A stretch of DNA of 64,000 nt from Heterobilharzia americana (Eukaryota > Platyhelminthes > Trematoda > Strigeidida > Schistosomatidae), in assembly GCA_944470555.2 (NCBI GenBank), contig OX104127.1, positions 156,215,276 to 156,279,275 on the forward strand. Direction: 5' to 3'. The stretch's first letter is position 1. The number at the start of each line of letters is the position of its first letter. The notes under the pieces are model-generated. The model did no database searches. It worked only from the letters and a program-made list of their open reading frames with translations, and had not been told where the DNA came from. Both the position numbers and the translations under genes were made by a program. Positions 23,060-35,370 of this stretch are shown here, piece after piece.

Positions 23060-23640
23060 GGTGGATGGAGGTGTACTGTAGTGGCTTTGAGAGATGAACA
23101 GTATTCTTTAAATTCGTTACACGGGGAGGAGCCAGTATTAACATCCTTGTATGCAATCGTAAGGTCATCTGCAATAAAGGAACCGCAGGGCTTTAGTAAA
23201 ACCGATTCTTACATTTAGAGATATGGGTACGTTCACAGTGGACACAATGGCTTGACCATTGTTATGTGCCGATTGCTCAATTATACTTCGTATCTGTGGA
23301 TATAATATGAATGTCAAGATATTTACAGATATCCGTGAAAAGAAAGGATTCTCTGAGTAGACGTTGAAACTGAAATGCAGACATGCAAGAGGGAATAAAA
23401 TGTGGAAGATATCAATATTAACAAATAGGGTGATCAGGAGGGATTTTCAGATAATTTTTCCGTCACAGTGACCGCAAATACGTCCCTGAATATTTCACAC
23501 ATATCCACTCGATTATCCTAAATTCTGGTGTCATATATAAAAGCACGGGGAGGCTACGTTTTGCGCAACTCGATCGCTTCCTAAGAAATTTTGAAGGAGA
23601 ATACATTCTGGATGAGCTAGCTAGTGCACTACTCTCTTCA
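23060..23640 (-). pseudogene. LINE reverse transcriptase fragment
   Basis: Minus-strand translation near 23140-23180 gives FIADDLTIAYKD, an RT active-site block (xADD), with an open frame at 23463-23651 just upstream of it in the element's own direction. That frame runs across the left edge of the duplicated block at 23607 without interruption. This suggests that copy 1 of the duplication sits in its original context. Confidence 0.5.
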
Positions 23641-26340
23641 TTCTTATACACACAGGATTTGTTTCCAATGTTGGACTTTGAAATACCCGTAGAGTCTAAA
23701 TTTTAACCAATTTGGCATTCTCTGTTTTCCAGCAGAGTACTTCAGAAATATTAGACTTATTTACATATCAAACCGCTGAACTATGATAGCACGCTAAACC
23801 AAGTCGCAAGCCCTAAATTGTAGAATGAGGTGTTCATGCAGATAGAATCCAGTCTGTGCAGAAGAGGCGGGCTCATTAATGCGTCCACCATCTGGGATCC
23901 CCGTAGCACTGTCACGCCAGACACAGCGTTTATTAAAACCGGTACGCTCACGTAGTTGGGGTGATAGTAACACGTTCCCAAGCATCCCTTTGGTAAAAAA
24001 TAAAGCACGGGGGAAACGTGCATGTTGACCAACGAATGTGCCGATACGCGCTACGCTTGACCTCGCCTCACAGAAGGCAAACCACTCAGTCGTCAACAGG
24101 GAACAAACCCCTGATGAATTTGGTGCTCGTAAAAAATCGCTATCAGGTCATAAAGCCTTTGCGTGCAACATCTGTCTAAAATGGGTACACTGCAACTGTG
24201 ACAGTGGTATATCAGGCAAGTACTATGGCATTATGAGGAAGTACCCACGTAAATGGATGTGGTATGTGTCCAGAATGTCGGAAATTACCTGCTGTCGCCA
24301 CCGGCAAACTGGAAAACCTGGCACAGCCAAACATGTTACAAAGCGAAACCTCCCATAATTTTGCCCTCAGAAACCGGTTAAGCCCCACATGTGTGCAAGT
24401 GTCACCGTTAGAGGTGGGAAGAACCTAGCTCCCACTCCAAGTGAGGTACCAACAAAGTGTTTGCCTGCGTTGATGCAGCCCAAACGATCCGACGGCACTA
24501 AGCGACCTGAATAAGCACGTTGTGTTGAGTACGCATGGTCGGAAGCAAATAGGGTGAAGGGCAGACCATAGGCACTGGTCACCAAGCCCAATACCCCGCA
24601 CCCACAAGGCAACAGGACGGATCCCACCAACCTGTTCGGCGTCCTTATACTAACAGACTCACTCTTAGAAAAGAGAAAACATTCTGACAAGTAGAAGTGG
24701 AAAGACTACTGCAGGAAGTTGGGAATAGTAAAAATCGTGGCTAACTAATGCTGGCTCTTCCGAAGAAGTAGAGCATCTCGAGACAAGCCACCACTTGTTA
24801 GGGTATCAGCAATGACAGCGAAACAGTCGGAGAACATGCTGCTGCTGTCGCGCCGACAAGACTTTTCAGTCTCCTTCCACGTAAGGGTAAAACCAGATAA
24901 ACCCTGGGCCAACGGAGAGGCGGAGAGAAAGTCCTCACTTGAAGATCTGAATCGAGCGGCAACCATGGTGGTGCATGGGATACCTGAGCTAAAGGGTGGA
25001 TCCATAAAGTGTGACAACTACCATCATGATTTCGAGCAGCGGAGATGGCTAGCGGCGAAAGTGGGACTTAAAATTTGCCTGTAACCAGCGTAAGTAGGTT
25101 ACCAAGACGATCGCACCTGCAGAGAATTTCCTCACCAAGGTTGCTAGCTGTGCGCTTCGACTGGAAAGCATCACTAGCAGAAGCTCTCGCAGCGTGGTAA
25201 CACGTAGAAGATCAAATTGGAGGTGCTATAAGAGACTATGAAAGTAAACCACGATCCGCCAGACTGCAAGGAAGGAGTCAACCTCCAAGAATACTAACAA
25301 CAGGACTTGTCACAAAATAACTGGAAAGTGAACTAACTGCGAATAGGAGGCTGAAAGCCTATACTTATCTTTTCCCAGTAGATTTCTGTGCTTGTCCAAT
25401 CCCGTTTTAAACGAGTCAATTGATGATGAGGACACCACTTCTTCTGGAAGTCGGTTCCATGCGTTGATTACTCAACGCGAGAACCGGTACTCTGCAGAGA
25501 CTACGTCCGTTCTTTGCTTTTGTAGCATCCCACTATGTCCTCTGAAATGTTCAGACCTAGTGGGGAGGAAAAGTTAAGATAGATCAGTTCCGAAGTCATT
25601 TATCGGAATCCTGTGTAGCATGATTAGATCTCCCCTCTGTCTGAGATGAGGTAAAGTGAAGAGGTTCAGCTCCTTCAGTCGATCTTCATAGGTGAGGCCA
25701 GCTGTCGCAGGGATCATACGGGTGGCTGCCCTCTGAACTTTTCTCGAGGGTCTGCATCACCTTTCAGACGAAGATTTGCCGCCTATGTGCAGTTTCCTAA
25801 TTTAGACCTAACTATGGATGTGTATAAGATGGTGAACATTATCACCACATATTCTTGTGAACGTTCTACGTGACGTCCAAAGTGTCTCAAAACTTCGAGC
25901 TGCTACCAATTAACAGTGTGCCGTGGTTTTTAAATCATAACTCACTGTGAATCCTGGGTCACTGTGTCAGGACTAATGGTAGGGGAGTCACATAAATATC
26001 GTAGGTGTTGCTGTGTGTGTTTTCCCCAAGTGCACGCTCATACATTTACCTGCATTGATAGGCGTCAGCCATTTCTCTGACCAGGCAAACAAGCTGTTCA
26101 GGTCTTCCTGAAGTGCACGTATATCCTCGTCGTTCCTAATATCCTGCCAGATTTTTGCATCACCAGCATAGTGAACCATAGAGGATTTCGTGATATTTGG
26201 CAGCTCATTTACGTACAGGAGAAACAACTGGGACCCAGGGCTGTGCCTTGTGACATTCCACTTTCTACCGACTTCCAAGTGGAGAGTTGAGAATTGATTC
26301 TGACTCTTTGTCTCCTACCAACGCGGAACTCTCTTATCCC
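23607..26340 (+). repeat. 2.73-kb direct duplication, copy 1
   Basis: Matches 35648-38381 at a constant offset of 12,041 bp with no indel visible. Only a few base differences were seen (for example c/a near 24947 and g/a near 26250). The unit holds a CR1-type ORF1 on the plus strand and an RT on the minus strand, both already broken. At both ends the flanking sequence continues LINE-like reading frames, so this looks like the source copy. Confidence 0.93.
24038..25330 (+). pseudogene. CR1-like ORF1 relic (in duplication copy 1)
   Basis: Plus-strand frames show a PHD-type finger remnant (FACNICLKWVHCNCD, then RKYPRKWMWY) at about 24160-24280. After frameshifts come TAKQSENMLLLSRRQDF, RVKPDKPWANGEAERKS and a VVHGIPEL block (24812-25084). 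These align with the ORF1 at 29676-31393, where the finger reads FACNLCQRWVHCHCD. A later Cys of the finger is lost (MWYVSRMSE in place of FWYICPEC), so the copy is inactive. Confidence 0.75.
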
Positions 26341-26420
26341 TCAGGCAGGCTGCCAGTGATTGCAAAACCTTCCAGCTTTCCGAGCAACCTGGAATGAAGT
26401 ACCTTTCTACCTTTTGTTTG
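25350..26420 (-). pseudogene. CR1-like RT C-terminal half (duplication copy 1)
   Basis: Minus strand: LFLLYVNELPNI then HYAGDAKIW (the xADD motif mutated to AGD) and SEKWLTPINAGKC at 25988-26278. Further 3' are RAATRMIPATAGLTYEDRLK and NAWNRLPEEVV around 25400-25740. Upstream sequence beyond the duplication edge (26341-26420) continues the frame with SLAACLRDK. It is a different CR1 lineage from the 10.3-15.6 kb element. Confidence 0.75.
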
Positions 26421-26599
26421 GCTTCACAGTTAAGGTTTTCTTAATTTAAAGGGTGAGACTACCATCCTTGCGTACTAACCTATCACTTCTTAAAGGAACG
26501 AATCCTTGTGTTTCTCACAGTCACTAATCCTGGAAGAGAGCCAAGTTCCTGAGACGGCAATGACGTCGGGAGATTCTGTGTTTATCATATCACTAAGCT

Positions 26600-27480
26600 C
26601 AGTCTACTTGCCTAAGATACTACTTGCATTTCTGTGCGAGACGGTGAAACTACTTAAATAATTTTCCGTCCTATCCATAGGGGCTTCGGCATCATTCGTT
26701 TCCGAAACCCCACTGCTTTAAGGTCTTGCTCTCCAGCTGCTAATCTGGATTTTAGTTCTGCTTCTGCTTCTCGTTTTTTGACTCCATCAGCAACAGTCAG
26801 ATCTTTTCGCTGAAAACTTTAGATCCTTAAAGCCTGTGAGCGTTCCTCAGAATCTGATTCCTTTCATCTGTTGACTTGAACACGACTTTTGGCCACCAAA
26901 ACTTGCTCTCAGCAATGGCTGTTCTGGCATGTGTTTCGGTAAAAGCCGGCTTTTCAAACTTTGGACCTTGCCAAAGTCAGGTTCGGAACGCTTACGTGGT
27001 TTTGGATCTCTAATTTTTTCTACTCTGTGAAAGACTACAGGCATATCAAGGAGCTCTGCTTTACCTTTGCTCCGAAGAATGATGACATCTGGTTTGCTAA
27101 CTGTTACCGGCTTCTTCGCATGCCGTTTAGACTTGATTACTTGCAATTTCTCAGAATCGGGCATACGGGGCTTACTAAAGTCTAGGTCAGTGGCTTTGGC
27201 ACTGACAGCCTCAGAACGGACTTGCATCCCATTCTGTGTGGTTTTCGTCACCGATTGGGTCTCCGAACCAGATATGACCTGCGGCCTACATGGTTCCGTG
27301 GTTGGCACTGAGAGCTCTCTGCTCCTGTTTTTTCATCCGAAGTAGACCTAGTCTTACTGTCAGTAGTTTTCAGCCTGGGTCTGCCAGCTCTGGGGATGCG
27401 AGAACCAGAAGATACCCGTTTCACTGTGCTCGGTGTATTTTTTTCCAAGTAGCTGTTGGCAAACCTAGAAGGTAGTCTAC
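26600..27480 (-). pseudogene. Probable LINE ORF1 remnant, Lys/Pro/Ser-rich
   Basis: A 153-codon minus-strand frame (26847-27308), a neighbouring 66-codon frame (27248-27448) and a downstream KKREAEAELKSRLAAGE-like stretch give a low-complexity basic protein without a recognised domain. Its position 5' of the minus-strand RT at 25350-26420 would fit an ORF1 of the same element with the endonuclease deleted. That is inference only. Confidence 0.35.
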
Positions 27481-27949
27481 GAGTCCGACTTACAGCTAGT
27501 CGTGGGGCGTTCTTAAAATTTTGGACGGCGATGTGTCAATGGATGCTGTGTCGTTATCACTGTCACAATTATCGGCTTTGATCTTCAACGACAGTTTTTA
27601 GTTATCGTATTTGGAGATGTTTTTGCTTCTTCTACCATAGTGGGAACATCCGAGCAACACAATGTACAAAGCCAGACACTTCCTACGTAGCTGTACCTTT
27701 TATATGCTGAGGGTGTGAGGATTGTGCAATTGTCGTGGAACCAGCTCCCACCTTCGGTGCATTACATACCAGAGGCCACTGCGAAGTGGAATCGGTCGGT
27801 GAATGAACAGTCAACAATACCACCACGCCAACAACAGGATGTCTAAAGGGACTAAACATAGAGGCCTGCTGGTCCATTAGGTAGTGGCAGTTAGAATCCG
27901 ATGCATTAACACACCGGCCCTCGAACAAGTCCCGATATCGCTCAGAACA

Positions 27950-29170
27950 CAGCTTCTTGACATGCTTTGCAGCAGTGAAAAGGGCCCTTAGAGTAAACCA
28001 CTGGATCTGGAAACAATGTGCTATAATCTGCAGGCAGATGTTATTCTCTTTATGGAGGCATAGCCATCATCAGAGGTCTTGGATCAGCAAATAACTTTGT
28101 CTAACATGACCTTGTTCCGAAGGACAGGCAGTTCAAGGAAGGTGGACGGGCTAACATGTACATTGGCATGCACTCAAGTCAGGGAGGCAATCGATGATGT
28201 GTTTAGCTTACTCACAGACTTCTTGAGATGCTACTTCACCATAAACCAAACCAGGTAACTATTAGGAGTGGTATATAGGCCGCTTCTGTGCACGGCAAAG
28301 CACAAGGCACAGTTCCTCGGGGTCATTTCAACAACCACCTCAACAGCCTATGACCACTTAGTACTCGCTGGGGGCTTCAACACAATGACACTTAACTCAG
28401 GATGTGAAGTAAGATGTGAGCACATGTCTTTGGAACACAGATGTCGAAACATGTTCACAGCCGCAGGACTGATAGAGCAGGTTGGGGAAAACACCAGATG
28501 GGGAACAGGTGAAAGAGCATCCCCAATTGACTACTTTCTAATAGACGATGCTCTTTTGGTGGATGAAATCAGCGTCCATCATTCCTTGGGCGAAAGCGAC
28601 CAAGCCTTGCGGAGAATCTATCTGATAACCAAGGAGAAACTACGGATAGTAGAGCCAAAAGCGTCTTGCCGTCGCCGGAAAGCAGACTACCATCTTATAG
28701 ACAGCGAACTACTGGAGGCTGAACGGCCACAGGAATGGCGCTCACTGGCGATAGATAAACACTGGATTCATATTAAAGATATTATCTGGAGCGCTATCGA
28801 GAAGAGTGTTCCGAAATCGGCCAGACGACCACCTCTCAAACGGTCCTCGGTAACTTGCGCGACCCAGAGGGAAATGATACAGAGGAAAAAGAAAGCCCGG
28901 TATCGGTGGTGCACATCACACGAGGGATCAGACTTTTTAGACGCAAAACGTTGCGCAACTTGTGTAATACAAGAATTTGTGGTGACAGGCACACATATCA
29001 GGGTAATGTGGATAAACAGTTGAGTTAGAATCCGAAAAGTTCATACCGGTTTATGTCACTACGCAAACTGACGAATAAGAGTTTAAAACTGATCACAAGG
29101 GCGGCCGGAAAACCTGTGAACAGCAGTGAAATAGCGGAACTGTTGAGCAGTCGATTTGATGAGCAACTCG
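27950..29170 (+). pseudogene. Old CR1-like ORF2, endonuclease part
   Basis: The open plus-strand stretch 28268-29023 carries a VYRPLLC block and LVLAGGFNTM (GDFN motif mutated to GGFN). It also has NTRWGTGERASPIDYFLIDD and LGESDQAL, the catalytic SDH motif changed to SDQ. A separate frame at 29036-29165 adds SLRKLTNKSLKLITRAAGKP and SSRFDEQLEV, the linker before the RT. The matching RT resumes at 32070, so this ORF2 has been split by the insertion of about 29280-32069. Confidence 0.7.
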
Positions 29171-29675
29171 AGGTAATGCGGCGCGCTCCTTGAGTAGTGA
29201 CGTGTTTCGCTCGTCTCTCAGCTTTTGGATTTTTCCACAATGAAAAACTCCCACTTTCAATACTCAATCTAAAAACATAGAACGTTTGCAGCACTTCTGT
29301 CCGTCCACGCACCTCACCCCTGCGCATTCGTCAGCTCACTCCTCAACAGTTGAAAATTGGCATTATTATTCCTTTGAACCAACCGGTCTACCTCCTGTCA
29401 GTGGTTCTTGGGCGTTTCAGCTGCCAAACTGCCTTAGCTCTCGGTTCTCCTCGGAGGTCATTCCCCAGGAAATATCTTCCCTGGTTATACATACGCATCT
29501 GGAGCTTACGGTTAAACTCGTTGGTCAAGAGCAGAGGATCAAGTGACAAGTGTCTGAAGGTGAGCCAACATAAATTATCTTCCCTTTTCTATTCTGTCCT
29601 TTTCCTGCATTCAGTCTTCAACCCTCTTATTGTTGTTAACTACTTGTTTTCCCAAGAAGTTTATATCATAGCGAC

Positions 29676-31393
29676 ATGTCTGCCCAAAACGCTAGGTCTG
29701 AAGCTTTGACACGGATAACGCGGTCGTGCACAACAACGGCCAGTAACACCCTAAACAACACACTAGTCTGTACTAGAAGACAAACAGAGGTAGGGCAGAA
29801 CATCGAACTTCTGAAGAAGTGGCCAACCCATGTTTCTAGAATTCCAGTAGCCATCAGACAGGTGACACAGAGTAGCACTAGCCCGTCACAAACTAGTCCT
29901 ATCTTGAGCAAGGATCATACCATGCCTGAACATAGAAGACGACGTAAAAGGCTTCAGAACAAGGCAGCCACAAGCAGTTCGCCACAATCCGTAGCACCTT
30001 ATTCATGGAAGGAAGGCTGTATTACGACACCCGATGGCTGCAGTGTTTGCACCAAAGTTGTTTCGGTAGTCGATGAGGCATTTGCATGCAACCTGTGTCA
30101 ACGATGGGTGCATTGCCACTGCGATACCAAAGTCCCCCGACAATACTATAAGCTGATGAAGAGACAACCATGCAAGTGGTTCTGGTACATCTGTCCAGAG
30201 TGCAGGAAAATGCCCGCACTCCGCACAGAAAGCCTGAAGGAGATGCTCTCCGCCACGCAAAAGCTACCAGCATCCTCGAATAAGGTAGGGTTAACACCAA
30301 AGGATAACACAGAGAGACCTGGAAACAGACCTAGAGCTCCAGCTGTGGGCACGCCACCTCGCGTGGGGACCATATTAGGTCAAGTCTCCATACCCCCACC
30401 CGGCCCCAGGGGACGTCAAGCGCATGGCCAAAGACATCGACCGCCGAAGCCTCTACGAAACCCATTCCGAACACCCCACACACCGTGACTGAGAAACAAC
30501 CAGTGGAATTACTCAAACCCATTGGGAAGTCGGGCGTGCCACCCACAACGAACCCAGGTCACAGGAGGACCAACTCGATCATTTTGTTCAACGTCGATGT
30601 ATCGACAGACTCATTGTTGGTCGAGAGGGAACAATTTGACAGCCGAATGTGGACCGACTACTGTCAGATGCTGGGACTCCCTCCCCTCCCTGCAACTTTG
30701 TGTCGCCTTTCTCGAGGAAGCCATGCACCCCGAGATAAGCCACCCCCTTTACGTGTGTCCCTAAATACCGCCAAAGAGGCTGAAGACACACTCCTCCTCT
30801 CGCGACAACCGGACGTTGTTAATGCCTGTAAAATTCGGGCCAGGCCTGACAAGCCATGGTCAGTAAGAGAGGAGGAGAGAAAGTCAGCGGTTGGAAATCC
30901 CAACAGAAACAACACTATAGTTGTACATGGGATTCCAGAATTGCCAAGTGACAGCTCGGTCAAAGATCGGTACTTTCACGACGTCCAACAATGGCAATGG
31001 CTCTCAACCAAAGTTGGTCTCAACAGTATACCGGCCAACAGCGTCAGTAGACTGCCAAGGCCAGCGCACCTGAAGACCATACCCAATCCCAGACTACTTG
31101 CCGTCCAGTTCGACTCATATGCCTCCCTCACAGACGTTCTGCACGCATGGTATAATGCGAAAGATCGCATGGGTGGCTCAATACGTATATGTGAAAGTAA
31201 GCCTAGACCCACAAGGCAAGAGGAGAGACGGCAACCACCAAGACCTCTGGAGTCAGTGGTCGTCACACAGGCGCTGACCAGTGAGTTAGATACATCAAGT
31301 AAAGAAGCCACCACTGCTACAGCCCCCACCCAAGTTAAGAACAAAACACAAAAAACGGAACAATGCCAGTCCTATGAGGACTGGCGAGGCTAA
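29676..31393 (+). pseudogene. CR1-like ORF1, PHD finger protein, one frameshift
   Basis: About 570 codons in two frames (29676-30488 and 30485-31393). A single frameshift around 30470-30486 is the only visible lesion. The N-terminal half carries a PHD-type C4HC3 finger at about residues 115-170: CSVCTKVVSVVDEAFACNLC, then WVHCHCD, then WFWYICPEC. The C-terminal half has a NNTIVVHGIPELP block, an RRM/CTD-like start found in LINE ORF1 proteins, and a basic tail (RQEERRQPPRP). The presumed role is RNA binding and chaperoning of the retrotransposon RNA. It is the best preserved ORF1 in the window. Confidence 0.8.
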
Positions 31394-31426
31394 ACCCAAC
31401 CACGTAAGCGCTCATCCTGCGAAAAT

Positions 31427-31735
31427 ACACATCCAGACCTCCCCCTCATCAGGTACACTCTAATATGTATGTACAGCAACGTTAGGGGGCTAATAGGGAA
31501 GGTAGCAAAAATGAGGACGCTGCGTGAACATCAGCACTACGACATCATATTCATCACCGAATCCTGGCTCTCATCGGACATCTCCGACGAAGAGATGCGT
31601 GTTGCTGGCATGGAACTCTTCCGCAGGGACAGGGAACATAGAGCAGGAGGGGGAGTGGCTATCTACGTAAACTCCTGTTTAAAGGCAAGGATGGTTAGCG
31701 ATACGGCCTTAACCCAGCTCCCAGAGTCTCTATGG
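31427..31735 (+). pseudogene. CR1-like endonuclease N-terminus, truncated by deletion
   Basis: Begins MYSNVRGLIGKVAKMRTL, continues IIFITESWLSSDISDEEM, FRRDREHRAGGGVAIYV and LPESLWCYF. It is co-linear with 13400-13800 on the minus strand. The homology stops after SLWC and the sequence jumps into the 3' UTR, so the catalytic GDFN and SDH motifs are absent. Confidence 0.8.
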
Positions 31736-32069
31736 TGCTACTTCACTCTCTTCTTTATTCTCTCTTCATTCCTTTACCACTACCTTACTATTCTCTTCCA
31801 GGTACCTACACAGACAGGAGTCATGGCAGTTCTCTAAACTTCCCAGCAACCCGTAGCTCCCTAATCACTCTACAAATTACAACCTACTAACCCACAAAAC
31901 ATCCACCTCACCGAAGCTAAAAGCAAGAAAGCAGAGGGGATTTCCTCGTCCACTGCAGGAGTAAACCGAACAACTGGAACCAAGCCCTAAGAACTAGACG
32001 CGAGAGATCAAAAACTACTAGTTTTCTACGCTCGCACTATCAATATTGGATATTGGATATTGGATATCT

Positions 32070-33125
32070 AGCAATGTAACAAAGTTCCAGGACTGCGATA
32101 TGAAGCTGATGAGCGTAAAGATTTCGTCAAACCAAGTGCTTGCGAAACTTTCAACACTGGGAATAGGGAAGTCTCTGGACTGTGATGACATAAGACAGGT
32201 GGTCCCACGCAACTGTGCTGAAGTGCTAAGCATGCACATATGTAATCTGTTCATGCGCCCGATGAAAGTCAAACCCCCAAAGGGTGGAAACGTGCTATCC
32301 TTTCACCAATCTTCAAGGGAGGCGATCGAAAAAACCCGTGCAACTACGGACCAACAGCATTACTTTTCATACTGTCCAAGATACTGAAAAGCGTGGCTGC
32401 AGATGTTGTTTGGGTCTGCCTGGATGGAAACAACTCCGTTCATCCCAATCAACATGGCTTGAAAACCGAACTGCCATGCGCTACAAACTTCATGACCGCT
32501 TGAGACAACTGGACCACCGGATACGACGACGAGCGAACTGGACTTGGCCAAGGCCTCCAGTAGCATCCCACACTGCACCATGCTCGCTAAACGTGCAAGA
32601 GTGGGTATCACTAAACCACTCTAAGCATGGTTTACGGCATATCTAGAGGACAGAGAATTCTACATCATGCTAAACAGAAATCTATCAGCCAGGTGAAATA
32701 AAAGAACAGGAGTTTCCCAAAGAGGGATCTGTGAACCACTCTAATTTTATCATTCTTATATGACGCTCTCATCAAAATCTTCTCTTCTATCTTCCTATTT
32801 GCCGATGACATCAAAATATGTAGGATAACAGGTTGGGAAGGGGATCCTAGGATATTCCAAAACAACCTGTTGCAGCTGGAGTCCCGGCAAACTACAAATG
32901 GCTTGGGCTCGAACGTGAAGAAATGCAAGGCGATGTACCTCCGTATATCAGAGGAGATGAAAGCCGGCTACGCTCTTAGTAAGTGTGGAGTCAACATGGT
33001 ATCCGAAGGGAAGAATGTAAGACCAAACGTTTCTGACACGCTAGGTGCTACCGACAGTTATAAGGTGTTGACTGCAAAGGTGAACGCCGTCATGCACTTT
33101 CTAAGAAGGCAGCCTGGACCGTAAG
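32070..33125 (+). pseudogene. Old CR1-like ORF2, reverse transcriptase part
   Basis: Plus strand: QVLAKLSTLGIGKSLDCDDI at about 32130, a degenerate middle, FLFADDIKIC (intact xADD active-site block) near 32800, and KKCKAMYLRISEE followed by AKVNAVMHFLRRQPG (32870-33124). It continues the ORF2 that starts at 27950. Stops and frameshifts are frequent. 33126-33930 beyond it is non-coding and unclassified. Confidence 0.68.
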
Positions 33126-33935
33126 CTCCAGAATTACTTATTAGAGTGTTCAAAACCTATTTTAGGATTTGTCCTGGTGCGAACTTGACAGACGCAAAGA
33201 CCAATCACTAATTATTCGAACTTGTTATATACCCACGAATACGAGACCAAGGAAGAACACGACAGCGTAGTCGGATGGAATAGTATATTTGGATGGTTAT
33301 GCCAAAATACCGATGCGTTCCAACTAACTGGCTAGAGAGTCGAATACGAGCAGTGCAGCGTGCCAAGTGGCGAGGATGTTTGATCGGGTGCCTTCAGCTT
33401 AGCGAGTCAGGTTAAGCCGTCAGGGTCAACATCACTGTTGAATGTCGTCAAACCCCAGGCTATTGATTTTGGGGAAGTGTGTGACGCTACAACTGGCACT
33501 ATTGGTGTTGGGAAGCTGGTACCTTATCATTGCAACTCAGTTGGCTCATTCGTAAGTTGTAAGGTTGACCATCATATCAACCTTGCGCTTGTTGATTGAA
33601 ATTTATAAGGCATTAAATCGAACTGCGATTCGCAAAACAAATACCTTCAAATGGACAATCACTCACACTAGAGCTACAAGGAAGTAAAATATAACGACTT
33701 TTGCGACCACAGAGGGAATATAGCCGAACAAAAAGAACCAAGACCCCAAACTTAGAAGCGAGAGCTCAAAAATGAAAGGTTTTATCTGCGTTCACTACTG
33801 TGGTAGGAAAATGTATTAAAACGCCCAGGCGGTTTAGTGCATACATGCGTTACTTTGAGTTATGCATTATCCATCATTTTAGGTCAGTTGCCTTTAGATT
33901 TTCAGTTTTGTTGGCTTATTGCTGCACTTTAAAAT

Positions 33936-34001
33936 AAAATTACAGAGGTATTACATATATAGATATCTAGATACCTATATATGTAATACCTCTGTAATTT
34001 T
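33936..34001. repeat. 66-bp palindrome
   Basis: Two 27-nt arms (33936-33962 and 33975-34001) are perfect reverse complements. The central 12 nt are also self-complementary except one pair (33963/33974). The result is one palindrome with no spacer and a single mismatch. It abuts an RTE fragment. It could extrude as a cruciform or be a palindromic junction left by double-strand-break repair. Confidence 0.95.
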
Positions 34002-34004
34002 TTT

Positions 34005-34225
34005 AGTTTAGTCGGTAGCCGCAGATCCTGGAAAACAGGCTTACTTGCCAGCCAACAGCCAGCACTTTCCACGTTTCTTGACATGAAGGCGGCATTTGAC
34101 TCTGTCGACCGTGAATTGTTGTAGCAGTATCTAACTGTGAAGAAAGTACCAAGCAAGCCTGTTATGCTAATCTACTACCTCTCTTGTGATGTGCACTGTG
34201 AGCATTTTTGGGACGTTTTCCGGAA
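34005..34225 (+). mobile_element. RTE reverse transcriptase fragment
   Basis: The plus strand reads FLDMKAAFDSVDRELL (RT motif with the first catalytic Asp) with a following stop, then VKKVPSKPVML. It matches the reverse complement of about 42165-42320 in the antisense RTE of LACTB intron 3 closely, so it is the same family. Both ends are abrupt, and the left end meets the palindrome. Confidence 0.7.
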
Positions 34226-34699
34226 TACTGGTCAGAGTAATAACATCTTTGTCTACTGAGGAAACTACGCTGAGGTAATCGGAGAGGCATTAAACTTCAG
34301 ACGGTTAGACTCATTCGGTTCTTCTGAATCATCAGCTGATAGGAAAGATGAGAATTTATCCTTGCGTTTCATTCTCATTTTAATGCGCGAAAACAACCCA
34401 AGTCACCTTCCCTAGTTTTTTCTGGATCTCGTGATATTTGATTTGCGCATATTCCTAACCCTGCAATGCGAAGTCTTAAAAGCCTCACTACCTATTTCTA
34501 AGAATAAGTGCCGCAGTCACTTCTTCCCCATTATAAGTTTCAATCCACTTTTATTAACTCATGGAGAATGGTGAGAATGGCTACTTGGAGTGGACTTTCT
34601 GTTAAACGGTGAGGTTGCCTCGTCAAATGTAGCGCTAATTTTTTCCTAAGCTCTTTTTCGAAAGAAAAAAAAACATGTTATTATCCACAGTTTAGTGTT

Positions 34700-35370
34700 A
34701 GCACAGACTCCTTAATAACCGGTATATCTGCGAGTCATACATTCCGTATACGGGGAACGGAATAATAATCCAAGTCGTGTGTACGAACCTTGAAAAGCAA
34801 TACTACGTGCACTATTGGTGTTTCTAACCAGAGCACCCTCTAGAACTGATCACAGTAGGTCTCTATCAAAGCAGCTACTTAAATTTGGAGATGTGTTACC
34901 TCTAAGTTAATATGAGGTCCATTTAAGTCACTTATTGTCAAGCGTTTTTAACCATTACTCCATTCACGTATGTGGTTTAAGATGAAGTTATTTCCTATGC
35001 AGCATGGACATCCGTATGTTACTCCGATTTTGACTACATCAAGCAGCTTGACCTCTCATCTTACTAATTTGCATAAACAGTTTCCATTTTCTTCAGCTTA
35101 AGTTGATTTTATATTTAACTTCTCGCTGGCGTATAGCATCACTCCACCCTTGCAACCTAATACTGTCACCCTTGATGCAGGAGTACCCAGAGAGAAAAGA
35201 AGTGAAATCCATATCTCTTATGAGGCATGTTTTCATCACCACAACTACGACGAGTGCTACTTCGTCAACTAAATTCCCCAACTCCAACATTCTATTACCC
35301 AGGCTGTGGGTATTAGTGTATAGTGCCGCTAGAGTGTTTGATGTATAACCCAGCTTACCCATATAGGTCT
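34700..35370 (-). pseudogene. LINE endonuclease fragment
   Basis: The minus strand starts LAALYTNTHSLGNRMLELGNL, then VVVMKTCLIRDMDF (a decayed ETWL block) and FLSGYS (35093-35362). Further 3' come GNNFILNHIREWSN and LTISDLNGPHIN (the GDFN block mutated) near 34920-34990, and LDYYSVPRI near 34760. This order is that of a LINE AP-endonuclease. No RT follows, so it is a fragment. Confidence 0.6.

Larger units (their letters stand above)
29280..32069 (+). mobile_element. Internally deleted CR1-like element nested in an older CR1
   Basis: Contains a 5' region, ORF1 (29676-31393), the first third of the endonuclease (31427-31735), then directly the 3' UTR (about 31740-32040). It ends in three tandem atattgg units (32040-32069). 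All of the RT is missing. Compared with the 10.3-15.6 kb copy this is a deletion of roughly 3 kb. The 5' boundary is uncertain (29200-29520). Confidence 0.75.
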
